Shown: in pieces, positions 1 to 8,010 of the stretch
Layout: the number at the start of each line of letters is the position of its first letter
How positions within the stretch are numbered: position 1 is the stretch's first letter
From: Acidiflorens sp963841945
GTDB lineage: Bacteria; Acidobacteriota; Terriglobia; Terriglobales; Acidobacteriaceae
Assembly: GCA_963841945.1 (NCBI GenBank)
Contig: CAWJFC010000006.1
Span: 62,001-126,000, forward strand
Direction of reading: 5' to 3'
DNA: 64,000 nt
Made by a program: the position numbers and the translations under genes
The notes under the pieces: model-generated
The model's database searches: none
Told to the model about the DNA's origin: nothing
What the model saw: the letters and a program-made list of their open reading frames with translations, nothing else

Positions 1-341
1 CAGGATCGAGCAAGAAACAAGATTACGAGTCGCCCTCGCGAAAAGTAGGGCAGATTGCCGGCGAAGAAATGCATGCCGGATAGGATTGAAGCCGGTCAGG
101 CGGGGAACGGCCCCCTCGAGGCGAGTGTGTGGCCACAAGCCTGACAAGCGGCTCAAACGCGATCAGTGCAGAGACGTAAGCAAGAACCACTGCAACCGAG
201 CTTCCGTAGGTTTCGGGAACTCGCTCGCTCATACCCTTCGTACAAGCATCTCGTCATGAGAGCTGGTAGCGCAGAGCGCAGCTGAACGCCGTCCATCCAT
301 CCGCCTTGCTTTTCGCCCGGTGAACTAAAACCGGAGCATCA
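1..341. other. leader region upstream of the RNase E/G gene
   Basis: No convincing gene is visible here. One plus-strand frame is open from base 1 to a TAG at 46-48 (15 codons, Arg/Lys-rich) and could be the tail of a gene that starts outside the window, but it is too short to identify. The rest is probably the upstream and 5' untranslated region of the RNase E/G gene. Just before that gene, CCGG at each side of a TGAACTAAAA loop could form a very short hairpin, followed by a weak GGAG-like ribosome binding site. Confidence 0.4.
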
Positions 342-1571
342 ATGAACAAAGAATTATTTGTGTCAGCAACACCCCACGAAACCAAAGTTGGGATCACTGA
401 AGACGATCAATTAGCGGAAATTTACCTCGAACGCGAAAACGAATACACCTTAGCGGGATCGATTTACAAGGGCCGTGTAACGCGCGTGCTGCCCGGCATG
501 CAGTCGGCCTTTGTCGATATCGGACTGGAACGCGACGCGTTCCTCTACGTCTCCGATTTCATGGACCTCGAACAGCAGGACGAAGATTTGGATGAGGCCA
601 TCCCGGCGAATCGCCCGGTGCAGAACGGCCGAGGCGGCGAGCAGCAATCCCGGCGCGATGAGGCCGGTGCCACCAACGGCGGGACGCAGGAAAGTGAAGA
701 CGGATTCGAAGAAGACAGTTCCACAGAAGCAGCAGCGGCCGAGCCGGGTAATGCCGGCGGCGAGCCGATGCGCGATGGAGGACGCGATTTTCGCGGACGC
801 CGTCGCCGTCGTGGACGCCGCGACAATGGCGATCGAGGTCGTTCGGCGGGCGGTGATCGGGGCGAGAGCCGCAGCGATTCCCGAGGCAGCGATTCCCGAG
901 GCGGCGAAGCTCGCAGCAACGACGCACGAAGCAACGATTCGCGCAGCCATGATGCGCGAGGCACCGAGTCGCGAGGCAGCGAGGTTCGCAGCGACGGTCG
1001 CACGGACAACGATCGCGGCGATCGTCCTCGAGGCTTTGAGTCTCGAAGCGGCACGAGTTCGCGCTTCCAGCGCACCGGTTCGACCGGGCGCGCCGGACGT
1101 GACTACGATTACGGACCGCCTCCCGGATACCAACCCATGATCTTGCCGGGCGAATCAATCTCCAAGTATCAGCGCCAGGCGCAGGCTGCGGCTCCAGCTC
1201 CTGAGGCGCGGGCCGACGTCGCGCCCGATGCCGCCATCATGACGACCTTTCCGGAAGACGAGCCGATATTTGCAGCGCCCGCTACCGAGCCTTTGCACGA
1301 GGAGCATGACGCGGTGCAGACAGAGGTTTTTGAAGCCGAGTCTTACGAAGAAACTCCATCCGCGCACGAAAGAGCGGATTCAGCCTCGGTGAATGCCGCG
1401 CCTGATGTCGCGGAGATGCGCAGTGAGCCCGCCTCCCATATAGAAGCGACGATAGAAACGACGCAACCCGCGGAACAGGTTGGCTTGGCTGTGACAAGTG
1501 GGACTCATGAACTGGCGCACGAATCGGATTTCGCCAGCGCGCTGTCGAGCGATACGGCGTCGTCGAGATGA
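342..1571 (+). CDS. rng: ribonuclease E/G, N-terminal part (S1 half plus disordered insertion)
   Basis: RNase E/G is the single-strand endoribonuclease that starts mRNA turnover and trims rRNA 5' ends. Residues 1-85 match the start of the family, including the first S1-domain strands (SIYKGRVTRVLPGMQSAFVD). From about residue 88 the protein becomes a low-complexity insertion: Asp/Glu-rich, then Arg/Ser/Asp/Gly repeats (SRGSDSRG, SNDARSND type) that look RNA-binding and disordered, then acidic. The frame ends at TGA 1569-1571, which overlaps the ATG of the next frame (ATGA). The second half of the S1 fold and the catalytic domain are only in that next frame, so these look like two pieces of one protein. 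The start ATG has GGAGC 5 nt upstream. The split could be a real two-polypeptide arrangement, a recoding site or a sequence error. The family call is firm; the gene structure is not. Confidence 0.85.
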   Translation: MNKELFVSATPHETKVGITEDDQLAEIYLERENEYTLAGSIYKGRVTRVLPGMQSAFVDIGLERDAFLYVSDFMDLEQQDEDLDEAIPANRPVQNGRGGEQQSRRDEAGATNGGTQESEDGFEEDSSTEAAAAEPGNAGGEPMRDGGRDFRGRRRRRGRRDNGDRGRSAGGDRGESRSDSRGSDSRGGEARSNDARSNDSRSHDARGTESRGSEVRSDGRTDNDRGDRPRGFESRSGTSSRFQRTGSTGRAGRDYDYGPPPGYQPMILPGESISKYQRQAQAAAPAPEARADVAPDAAIMTTFPEDEPIFAAPATEPLHEEHDAVQTEVFEAESYEETPSAHERADSASVNAAPDVAEMRSEPASHIEATIETTQPAEQVGLAVTSGTHELAHESDFASALSSDTASSR

Positions 1572-3286
1572 CGAGGAAGAGAAGCATAGAGGAAGAGAGC
1601 GTAGCGGCTCGGGCCGAAGCGGCGGAGGGTCACATCGAAGAGCAGGAGATCGAGGAAGAAGAGGCCGAACTCGCAGCTTACGGTGAAGAGCTGGGCGACG
1701 ATTACGGCTTCGAGGAAGTAGAAGAGGAAACGCGTGCAGCTGGAGGTGAGCTTGTGCCGGCGGCCGTAGGCGAGGCGACAGCTCCCGCAGCCGAGGTTGG
1801 CGAAAACGGCGAGGTTTCTGAAGCCGTTCTGGAAGCGGAAGAGCGCGAGGCCGAGGAACTCGAACTGGAAGAGGCGCAAGCCGAGGCCGAGGCTCTGCTC
1901 GAGGCAGAAGCCATTGGCGATGGTACGGTCGATGCCAGTGCGGAAGTGCGCGCGGCGGCGCCCGAAGCCAGACTGACGCAACGGCCGCAGCGGCGCTTCG
2001 AGCGTGGCGGCGATCCCGACCGGCAGCGGCGAGGCGGACGGCGCGGCCAGCGCAGACGCTTCCGCAGCCGCGAAAATCAGGTTGTCCCGCAGATCAGCGA
2101 GCTGCTGAAGGAAGGGCAGGAGATTCTTGTCCAGATCGCGAAAGAACCGATCGGTAAGAAAGGCGCGCGCATCACCAGCCACATCGCGCTGCCGGGACGC
2201 TTCCTGGTCTACATGCCGACCGTGAACCATACCGGCGTGTCGCGCAAGATCAACTCGGAAGAAGAGCGGCAGCGGCTGAAGCACATCATTCAGAGCGAGC
2301 GCGAAAACGGGGGCGGCGGATTCATCGTGCGCACCGCAGCGGCCGGCGCAAGCGACGAGGAACTGCGCGCGGACATCCGCTTCCTGAAAAATCTGTGGAA
2401 CGAGATCAAGTCGCGCTCCGAGAGCAGCAAGTCTCCGGCGCTGATCTACCACGATCTGAATGTCGTCGAGCGCGTGTTGCGCGACCAGGTCAGTTCGGAC
2501 TTCTCGGTGATCTGGGTCGACACCGAAACTGAGTACGAACGCATCTTACGTTTCGCCAACCGGTTCCAGCCGGCGCTCGTCAAGCGCGTCAAACTTTATA
2601 CGAAAGAGACGCCGCTGTATGAGCAGTTCGGCCTGAACGAAGAACTCAATAAGGCGCTGAAGTCGAAAGTGTGGCTGAAGAGCGGCGGCTACATCGTCAT
2701 CAACCAGACCGAAGCGCTGGTCGCCATCGACGTAAACACCGGCAAGTATGTCGGCAAGACCACGCGCCTCGAAGACACAATCGTCAAGACGAACGTCGAT
2801 GCGATTCGCGAGATTGTGCGGCAGATCAGGCTGCGCGACCTGGGCGGCATCATCATCATCGACTTCATCGACATGGACGAGCGGCGCAACCGCCAGAAGG
2901 TCATGCAGGCGCTGGAAGAGGCGTTGCGGGCCGACCGCGCGCCCTCGAAGGTGCTCCAGTTTAATGACTTCGGACTGGTAGCCATCACGCGCAAGCGCGT
3001 CAAGCAGTCGCTCGAGCGCACCATCGGATCACCCTGCCCGTATTGCCAGGCTACCGGCTTTGTGAAGGCGGTGAATACGGTCTGCAACGAGATCTACGTA
3101 GAAATGAGAAAGATCTCACAGCACCTGGAGCACAGCGACGTTATGCTGCGCGTGAATCCGGAAGTGGCCAAGGCGCTGAAGGCGGGCAATGCGCGGCTGC
3201 TGAACGAAATGGAAGAGCTGACGAAGAAGACCATCATTGTGAAGTCTGATCCGGCGTTGCACCAGGAGCAGTTCGACATTCACTAG
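1568..3286 (+). CDS. rng: ribonuclease E/G, C-terminal part (rest of S1 and catalytic domain)
   Basis: This frame continues the acidic disordered insertion for about 165 residues. It then resumes the family at LLKEGQEILVQ, which is the end of the S1 fold, followed by the RNase H-like/5'-sensor and DNase I-like catalytic domain. The two metal-binding Asp residues are visible in AIDVNTG (about D388) and DFIDMDERRNR (about D432). The CPYC...TG zinc-link motif used for dimer pairing is near residue 490. The insertion inside S1, summed over both frames, is roughly 500 residues; E. coli RNase E has only a short loop there. This frame is open from 1511, so any junction or frameshift must lie between 1511 and 1571. 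I see no classical -1 slippery heptamer in that stretch. A strong terminator follows the stop codon. Confidence 0.88.
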   Translation: MTRKRSIEEESVAARAEAAEGHIEEQEIEEEEAELAAYGEELGDDYGFEEVEEETRAAGGELVPAAVGEATAPAAEVGENGEVSEAVLEAEEREAEELELEEAQAEAEALLEAEAIGDGTVDASAEVRAAAPEARLTQRPQRRFERGGDPDRQRRGGRRGQRRRFRSRENQVVPQISELLKEGQEILVQIAKEPIGKKGARITSHIALPGRFLVYMPTVNHTGVSRKINSEEERQRLKHIIQSERENGGGGFIVRTAAAGASDEELRADIRFLKNLWNEIKSRSESSKSPALIYHDLNVVERVLRDQVSSDFSVIWVDTETEYERILRFANRFQPALVKRVKLYTKETPLYEQFGLNEELNKALKSKVWLKSGGYIVINQTEALVAIDVNTGKYVGKTTRLEDTIVKTNVDAIREIVRQIRLRDLGGIIIIDFIDMDERRNRQKVMQALEEALRADRAPSKVLQFNDFGLVAITRKRVKQSLERTIGSPCPYCQATGFVKAVNTVCNEIYVEMRKISQHLEHSDVMLRVNPEVAKALKAGNARLLNEMEELTKKTIIVKSDPALHQEQFDIH

Positions 3287-3311
3287 ATCGAGATTGTGTG
3301 TTGCTTTTCAG

Positions 3312-3343
3312 GGGACGAGCACTCGCTCGTCCCTTTTCTTTTT
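3312..3343 (+). terminator. intrinsic terminator after RNase E/G
   Basis: Perfect 9-bp stem GGGACGAGC / GCTCGTCCC (3312-3320 and 3325-3333) with loop ACTC, followed directly by TTTTCTTTTT. It lies 26 nt past the RNase E/G stop. Confidence 0.9.
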
Positions 3344-3395
3344 GGTCGGCTTTTTCCCGTACTCGCGGTTATGGTAGAGATGATGGCACCAACAA

Positions 3396-3404
3396 TGGTA
3401 AAAT
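3396..3404 (+). promoter_or_regulatory. putative extended -10 promoter of the toxin-antitoxin operon
   Basis: TGGTAAAAT fits an extended -10 (TGn + TAAAAT). It ends only 10 nt before the ATG at 3415, so the transcript would be nearly leaderless; no ribosome binding site is visible. AATGG and CCATT (3394-3398, 3410-3414) flank it as an imperfect inverted repeat, the kind of site an AbrB-type antitoxin could use for autorepression. No clear -35 is seen. Confidence 0.4.
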
Positions 3405-3414
3405 TAATGCCATT

Positions 3415-3690
3415 ATGAATGCCACGCTTAGCATCGACAGAGCCGGACGTCTGGTTCTTCCCAAGCCAGTTCGCGAGCAACTGCAACTCGAGCCCGGGGA
3501 GATGTTGCAATTGGAGTCATTCGAGGATCATGTCGTTTTGCGTCCCGTGCGGGGCAATGGAGCCATGCGCAAGAAACAGGGCATTTGGGTTTTTAGCGGT
3601 GGACCACCTCTTAATGCGGCCACCGTCCGCGAAACGATTCAGGGCATTCGTGAAGACAGAGACAAGGCCGCATTGGGCAAGAAGCGGTGA
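3415..3690 (+). CDS. AbrB/MazE-family antitoxin
   Basis: Small antitoxin of 91 residues. The N-terminal half is a swapped-hairpin SpoVT/AbrB DNA-binding domain (SIDRAGRLVLPKPVREQL followed by a Glu-rich strand and VVLRPV). The C-terminal half (ETIQGIREDRDKAALGKK) is a basic, helical tail typical of the toxin-binding part. I chose ATG 3415 because an upstream extension to 3298 would run through the RNase E/G terminator and has no similarity to the family. Its stop overlaps the GTG start of the VapC gene (GTGA), so the pair is translationally coupled. Such antitoxins bind their own promoter and neutralise the cognate toxin. Confidence 0.85.
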   Translation: MNATLSIDRAGRLVLPKPVREQLQLEPGEMLQLESFEDHVVLRPVRGNGAMRKKQGIWVFSGGPPLNAATVRETIQGIREDRDKAALGKKR

Positions 3691-4112
3691 AGTCCTTCCT
3701 TGATACTTCCGTATTAGTTGCTGCCGCAATCGAGAGCCATGAGCATCACCAGCGCAGCCTTGCTCTCTTTAGCGGAGCGAACCGGAGAACTGCCAGTTGC
3801 GCAGCCCACAGCCTTGCGGAACTTTACTCCACCCTCACGCGATTGCCCGGAAAGGTCCGTCTGCGTGCCGATGAGGCGCTCCTGGTTCTCGATTCAGTCG
3901 AAGAGCGCCTGGAAATCGTGTCGCTGAATGCGAGCGAGTATCGTAGAGCAATCCGATCCGCAGCCACCGCTGGTATTGTCGGCCGGACAATCTATGACGC
4001 GCTACTGGGCTGGTGCGCCCTGAAGGCAGGCGCGACTCGGATATACACGTGGGACCTTTCTGATTTTCAGAGGCTTGGCGAGGAAATCGCCTCAAAGGTA
4101 CAAAATCCCTAG
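3687..4112 (+). CDS. vapC: PIN-domain toxin, VapC family ribonuclease
   Basis: A 141-residue PIN-domain RNase. The four acidic metal ligands expected for an active enzyme are present: D6 (FLDTS), E45 (LAELYS), D104 (TIYDALL) and D123 (TWDLSDF). VapC toxins cleave tRNA or rRNA to stop translation until the antitoxin is restored; the specific target here is unknown. The start is GTG 3687, overlapping the antitoxin stop. The convergent neighbour at 4190 is unrelated. VapC is more often paired with VapB; pairing with an AbrB-type antitoxin is a known alternative. Confidence 0.9.
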   Translation: MKSFLDTSVLVAAAIESHEHHQRSLALFSGANRRTASCAAHSLAELYSTLTRLPGKVRLRADEALLVLDSVEERLEIVSLNASEYRRAIRSAATAGIVGRTIYDALLGWCALKAGATRIYTWDLSDFQRLGEEIASKVQNP

Positions 4113-4189
4113 ATGGTTACGGCGAGATCGCCAATCCTTAGGCATCATCCTCCTGCCAGATGGCAGTGCCAGATGAGAGCGTAGAATCC

Positions 4190-5662
4190 CTACAAAGTGC
4201 GCAGCACTTTTTCAGCCTCTGCCGCGCGGGCGCGAAGCTTATCGAGTGTGATGCCGATCGAGCCGCCCGTCTCGGTCGCAGCCGTCCACCGATTCGGTGT
4301 CGCGGTCAGTGAAGCGACGCCATCCGGCACGCGCCTGGCCAGTTCGATCAGGATCATCAGCGAGTCGGCGTGCAGTCGCCAGAGTGTGCTCAGGCGAGGC
4401 GCCCGCTTCAATTCTTCCATTTCCGTCATCATGCGCGCGGACATTGCGACGAGGCGCAGCACGGCGCGCGCTACGTCGGCGCGTGGACTGTTTTGCTCGA
4501 GAAAGTCCGCGGTGCAGGCGTCGATCTCCGCCGGGCTGAGCATGAGATTGAAGTAGCGCATGGGCACGATCTGCCGGAATTTCGGATCGGCGACGCGCAC
4601 GAACACGCGGATCGATTCCTCGACTCTTCTCACCTTGGCTTCTTCCGTGGCGACCGATTGCGGTGTCACCGAGGCGGGCACGTATTGGCGAGAGCGTGCA
4701 GGGGCCGCAGCCGCCGCGGCGCCGCCAGAATGCCGGGCCGATGTGGCAGCGGAGGACGCAAATTGCGCTCGGCGGATGGGAGGCCGGCGTTCAATCTCCT
4801 TCTTCAACTGCGCAAAGCGGCGGAATTTGTCGAGCGCGGCTGCATAGTCAATTTGCAGCAGCGCTTTCTCATCGAGCGCCGAAACGTGATCGACCGTGAC
4901 TTCGACTCCCTCGACTGTGCTCAAAATGGAGCCGCCCAGTTCTTCGAGCTGGCGCGCAAAATCCCTGATCTCGCGAGCCGCGGTCGAGAATAGGACGTCA
5001 AATCGCCGGCCGAACGAGGAATTATAGGGAGCGAGCGTCGCCAAAACGCCCGGGTGGTACATCGATTCGCCCAGCAAGTTCTTCAATTCACGAACCCGCG
5101 AGATAATGCCCGAATCCATGAGCGAGTTGAAATCCTGAAAGCGGTTCGCCTGTTCGAGCAACGGGCCGAACTCGCGCAGCAGTTGGACATGCTCCTCCGG
5201 AAGTGCGGGCACATCAGACTCGGAGAGAATTTCCAGCAGCGCGATTTCGAACGGAGATAGCGGAATCGAGCCGTCGAGTCCGTAGCCGTGCCGTTCCCAT
5301 TGGCCCGGAACGCGCGGATGGCGGTAAAGAAAAGTTGCGACCAGGTCGGTCTTGTCGCGGTTGGCGGCGGAATCGTCGCGGTGGCGGGCAAAATAGCGAA
5401 GCAGCGCCTCAGCCACTTCCGCATCGAGATCGGGCGACATACCCACCCGCAACATGGCCGGCGAAATAGCCATGTCGAGAAGTTGGATCCAGAGATGCAT
5501 CTTCTGCAGGGTCGGGCGCGGGTCTTCGGCGTGGCCGATGGCCTCAGGAGCGAGTTCGGCGGGCGCTGGAATCTCTCCGCCCAGCTGTTCACTCAGCAGG
5601 CGCTGATAGAAAGCCTGGACAGTGGCCAGAAGAGCAAGCTCCCAGTTAGGATCCTCAACCAT
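4190..5662 (-). CDS. conserved hypothetical protein
   Basis: 490 residues, no signal peptide and no membrane segment, predicted cytoplasmic and mostly helical. I do not recognise the family. The first 300 residues look like a folded helical domain. A low-complexity Ala/Pro/Arg linker (AAAAAPARSRQYVP) sits near residue 320, followed by a second helical domain with VRVADPKFRQIVPMRYFNLML. Codon use and GC are like the neighbours. It is transcribed alone, with PurU starting over 1 kb away on the same strand and a 180-nt gap between the two genes. Function unknown; a structural or regulatory role is only a guess. Confidence 0.75.
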   Translation of the reverse strand: MVEDPNWELALLATVQAFYQRLLSEQLGGEIPAPAELAPEAIGHAEDPRPTLQKMHLWIQLLDMAISPAMLRVGMSPDLDAEVAEALLRYFARHRDDSAANRDKTDLVATFLYRHPRVPGQWERHGYGLDGSIPLSPFEIALLEILSESDVPALPEEHVQLLREFGPLLEQANRFQDFNSLMDSGIISRVRELKNLLGESMYHPGVLATLAPYNSSFGRRFDVLFSTAAREIRDFARQLEELGGSILSTVEGVEVTVDHVSALDEKALLQIDYAAALDKFRRFAQLKKEIERRPPIRRAQFASSAATSARHSGGAAAAAAPARSRQYVPASVTPQSVATEEAKVRRVEESIRVFVRVADPKFRQIVPMRYFNLMLSPAEIDACTADFLEQNSPRADVARAVLRLVAMSARMMTEMEELKRAPRLSTLWRLHADSLMILIELARRVPDGVASLTATPNRWTAATETGGSIGITLDKLRARAAEAEKVLRTL

Positions 5663-5843
5663 TCAGCTCCTTCGAGACTCGAGCATTCACGCTGAGAGTG
5701 AAGACTCATTTAAGTAAAGCCGAAAATGGTGGGTGCGGGCAATTGGTTAGTGGGTTACCGAGGTCACGGAGGTCACCGCCCGCCGCCGTTTGAGCGGTTG
5801 ACGATACCGCTCCGGGTAGGTGTGACTTTGGGGTTGGAATGAC

Positions 5844-6701
5844 CTACTGAAAGACCACTGTTTTATTTCCGTAGAGGAGGATGCGGTCTTCGACGTGCCA
5901 GCGCACGGCGCGCGACAATACGATCTTCTCGATGTCGCGGCCCTTTTGAATGAGGTCTTCGATGCTGTCGCGGTGGTAGATGCGCACGACATCCTGCTCA
6001 ATGATTGGTCCGTCGTCGAGCACCTGAGTGACATAGTGCGAGGTCGCGCCGATGAGCTTCACGCCGCGCTGGAATGCCTGGTGGTACGGCTTTGACCCGA
6101 CAAAAGCCGGCAAGAACGAATGGTGAATATTGATGATGTTTCGCGAACCGAGGCTGGCGATGAAATCTTTGGAAAGGACCTGCATGTAACGGGCGAGGAC
6201 AACCAGATTGCAGCCATGCTCGCGCACCAGTGCAAGCTGCTTCTGTTCGGCTTCCTGTTTATTGTCTTTGGTGACGGGGACGACAAAGTAGGGAATGCGA
6301 TAGAAGTCAGCGATGCGTTGATTGTCGGGATGATTGGAGATGATCAGCGGAATCTCGCACGGCAACTCGCCGCTCTGATGGCGGTAGAGCAGGTCCTGGA
6401 GGCAGTGGTCGTACTTGGAGACGAAGATTGCGATGCGATGCCGATCGGTGGAGCGGGCAATGCGCCAATCCATCTTGTAGTCGCGAGCCATCGGCGAGAA
6501 GCGTTCAGTAAACTCCGAGAAATCGAAAGAGAGGCCGTCGAGATCGAACTCGACACGGGTAAGAAACAGATTCGATTGCTCGTCCGTGTGCTCGTCATTA
6601 GAAACGATGTTGGCGTTGTGCCGAAAAATAAAATCGGCGATCGAAGCAACCACCCCTTTGCGGTCAGGGCAGGAGACGAGAAGAATGGCGGAGTTGTGCA
6701 T
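5844..6701 (-). CDS. purU: formyltetrahydrofolate deformylase
   Basis: Hydrolyses 10-formyl-THF to formate and THF, balancing the one-carbon pool and supplying formate for purine synthesis. It has 285 residues, the usual length. Residues 4-85 form an ACT domain (SCPDRKGVVASIADFI) that senses Met/Gly in characterised members. The rest is a formyltransferase fold with the catalytic Asn-His-Asp set visible in NIHHSFLPAF (about 215-224) and LDDGPIIEQDV (about 245). The start ATG gives a canonical family N-terminus. It stands alone on the minus strand. The folate-linked GcvT-like gene at 11.5 kb is the nearest metabolic partner. Confidence 0.95.
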   Translation of the reverse strand: MHNSAILLVSCPDRKGVVASIADFIFRHNANIVSNDEHTDEQSNLFLTRVEFDLDGLSFDFSEFTERFSPMARDYKMDWRIARSTDRHRIAIFVSKYDHCLQDLLYRHQSGELPCEIPLIISNHPDNQRIADFYRIPYFVVPVTKDNKQEAEQKQLALVREHGCNLVVLARYMQVLSKDFIASLGSRNIINIHHSFLPAFVGSKPYHQAFQRGVKLIGATSHYVTQVLDDGPIIEQDVVRIYHRDSIEDLIQKGRDIEKIVLSRAVRWHVEDRILLYGNKTVVFQ

Positions 6702-6912
6702 GGGTTGATAAAAGGATTACCACAGGGAGCGCGGGGTTTCACAGGGGGAAGTGCGAAAGGGGATTACGACGGAGGAGACGGCAACAGGCGAGTTCGGGAT
6801 GGCTCGGGTTTCGTGAATTTGCAGACAATGAATGTGGGACTGTGACCAGGAGTGATATGGCCATTTATCACCGAGCGGCAAGCGATAGCTTCGGCTTGTT
6901 TCTTGCGCGGTC

Positions 6913-7857
6913 CTACTTCGGAGTCATCCCAATCGTCCTCAACCATCTCTCCACCAGCCCGGGCCATTCCGTGATGGGAAGCTCCGTAAGCCGCAGTCCG
7001 AACGCATGACCGCCTTGGGCGTACACGTGCATCTCCGCTGGAACGCTGGCTCGTTGCAGCGCGGTGAAGTAGGCCAACGAGTTTTGTATAGGATCGACCG
7101 GGTCGTTCTCCGCTTGCAGCAGAAAGGTTGGCGGAGTATCGCGGGTGACGCGAATCCGAGGATTCAGGTCTGAGTGGACTCCGGTCGAAAGGTGTCCGGG
7201 ATAAATGGGGACCGCAAAGTCAGGCCGGCAGCTTTCGCGGTCTGCCGCATCGACGGGTGCGTACAATCGGCGGCGAAAGTGTGTGCTGATCTCGGCCACG
7301 AGATAACCCCCGGCGGAAAAGCCCAGCACACCAACCTTGTGAGGATCGATATGCCACTCGCTGGCGTGCAATCGCACCAAACCCATCGCTCTCTGCGCAT
7401 CCTCCAGAGCTTGTGTCGATATGGCCTGCCCGTTGGGTCGGCACTTGCAGTGCCAGTCATAAGGCAGGCTGGGCACGCGATATTTCAGCAGCACGCAGGT
7501 GATTCCTGCGGACGTGAGCCAATCGCAAACCTCCGTACCCTCGAGGTCGATCGCCAATTCCTGAAAGCCGCCACCGGGAAACACGAGGATCGCCGCGCCA
7601 GTACTCATTGCTGCGGGTGCATAGACGGTGATGGTTGGCTGGGTCACGTTGGAGACTCCGGTCACGTGCTTGCCGCCAATGGAAAAGTTGGGGTCAATCG
7701 TCATTGTCTCCGGGCCGGGAACAGGCTGCGCATTCGGCATCGAACCAGGCCATATCTGCAGCTGGGTGTGTCCGGGCGACGGTTGCCAAGGGGCCGTTTG
7801 CGCCCCTAGAGAAAGAACAAATGAGAAGACGAAGAGACCGAGAGAACGCCGATGCAT
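6913..7857 (-). CDS. secreted alpha/beta-hydrolase (acetylxylan esterase / BD-FAE type)
   Basis: 314 residues with an N-terminal signal peptide (LGLFVFSFVLSLGAQ, cleavage near residue 20), so the protein is exported. It has an alpha/beta-hydrolase fold: oxyanion-hole loop FPGGGF, nucleophile elbow GFSAGG, Asp in LLQAENDPVDP and His in QGGHAFGL. The order and spacing fit bacterial acetyl-esterases of the BD-FAE/polysaccharide-deacylating group, which remove acetyl groups from plant or algal sugars. The substrate is an inference from family only. It sits alone between PurU and the FAD oxidoreductases, with more than 150 nt on each side. Confidence 0.87.
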   Translation of the reverse strand: MHRRSLGLFVFSFVLSLGAQTAPWQPSPGHTQLQIWPGSMPNAQPVPGPETMTIDPNFSIGGKHVTGVSNVTQPTITVYAPAAMSTGAAILVFPGGGFQELAIDLEGTEVCDWLTSAGITCVLLKYRVPSLPYDWHCKCRPNGQAISTQALEDAQRAMGLVRLHASEWHIDPHKVGVLGFSAGGYLVAEISTHFRRRLYAPVDAADRESCRPDFAVPIYPGHLSTGVHSDLNPRIRVTRDTPPTFLLQAENDPVDPIQNSLAYFTALQRASVPAEMHVYAQGGHAFGLRLTELPITEWPGLVERWLRTIGMTPK

Positions 7858-8010
7858 GATCCCACTTCACCTCGTTTAGGAAACTGTGATGCCTGAGTAG
7901 GAGTCTAAGAGGCGCGGTCTGCTGAGCGAGTTAAGGAATCTAGATAGTTATATGGTCAAAGAAGCTCTTAGCGGACACCCAGGGCCGTTTGTTCGCGGCT
8001 CGCGAGCACC

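Noticed and set aside
450..1140. Long frames on both strands over the RNase E/G insertion
   Set aside because: The insertion is a repeat of CGA/GAT/CGC-like words, so all frames stay open. Only the plus frame that continues the RNase E/G N-terminus has family support.
1511..1571. Programmed -1 frameshift heptamer at the RNase E/G junction
   Set aside because: No X XXY YYZ heptamer is present in the only interval where the frames can switch. Other recoding modes are not excluded.
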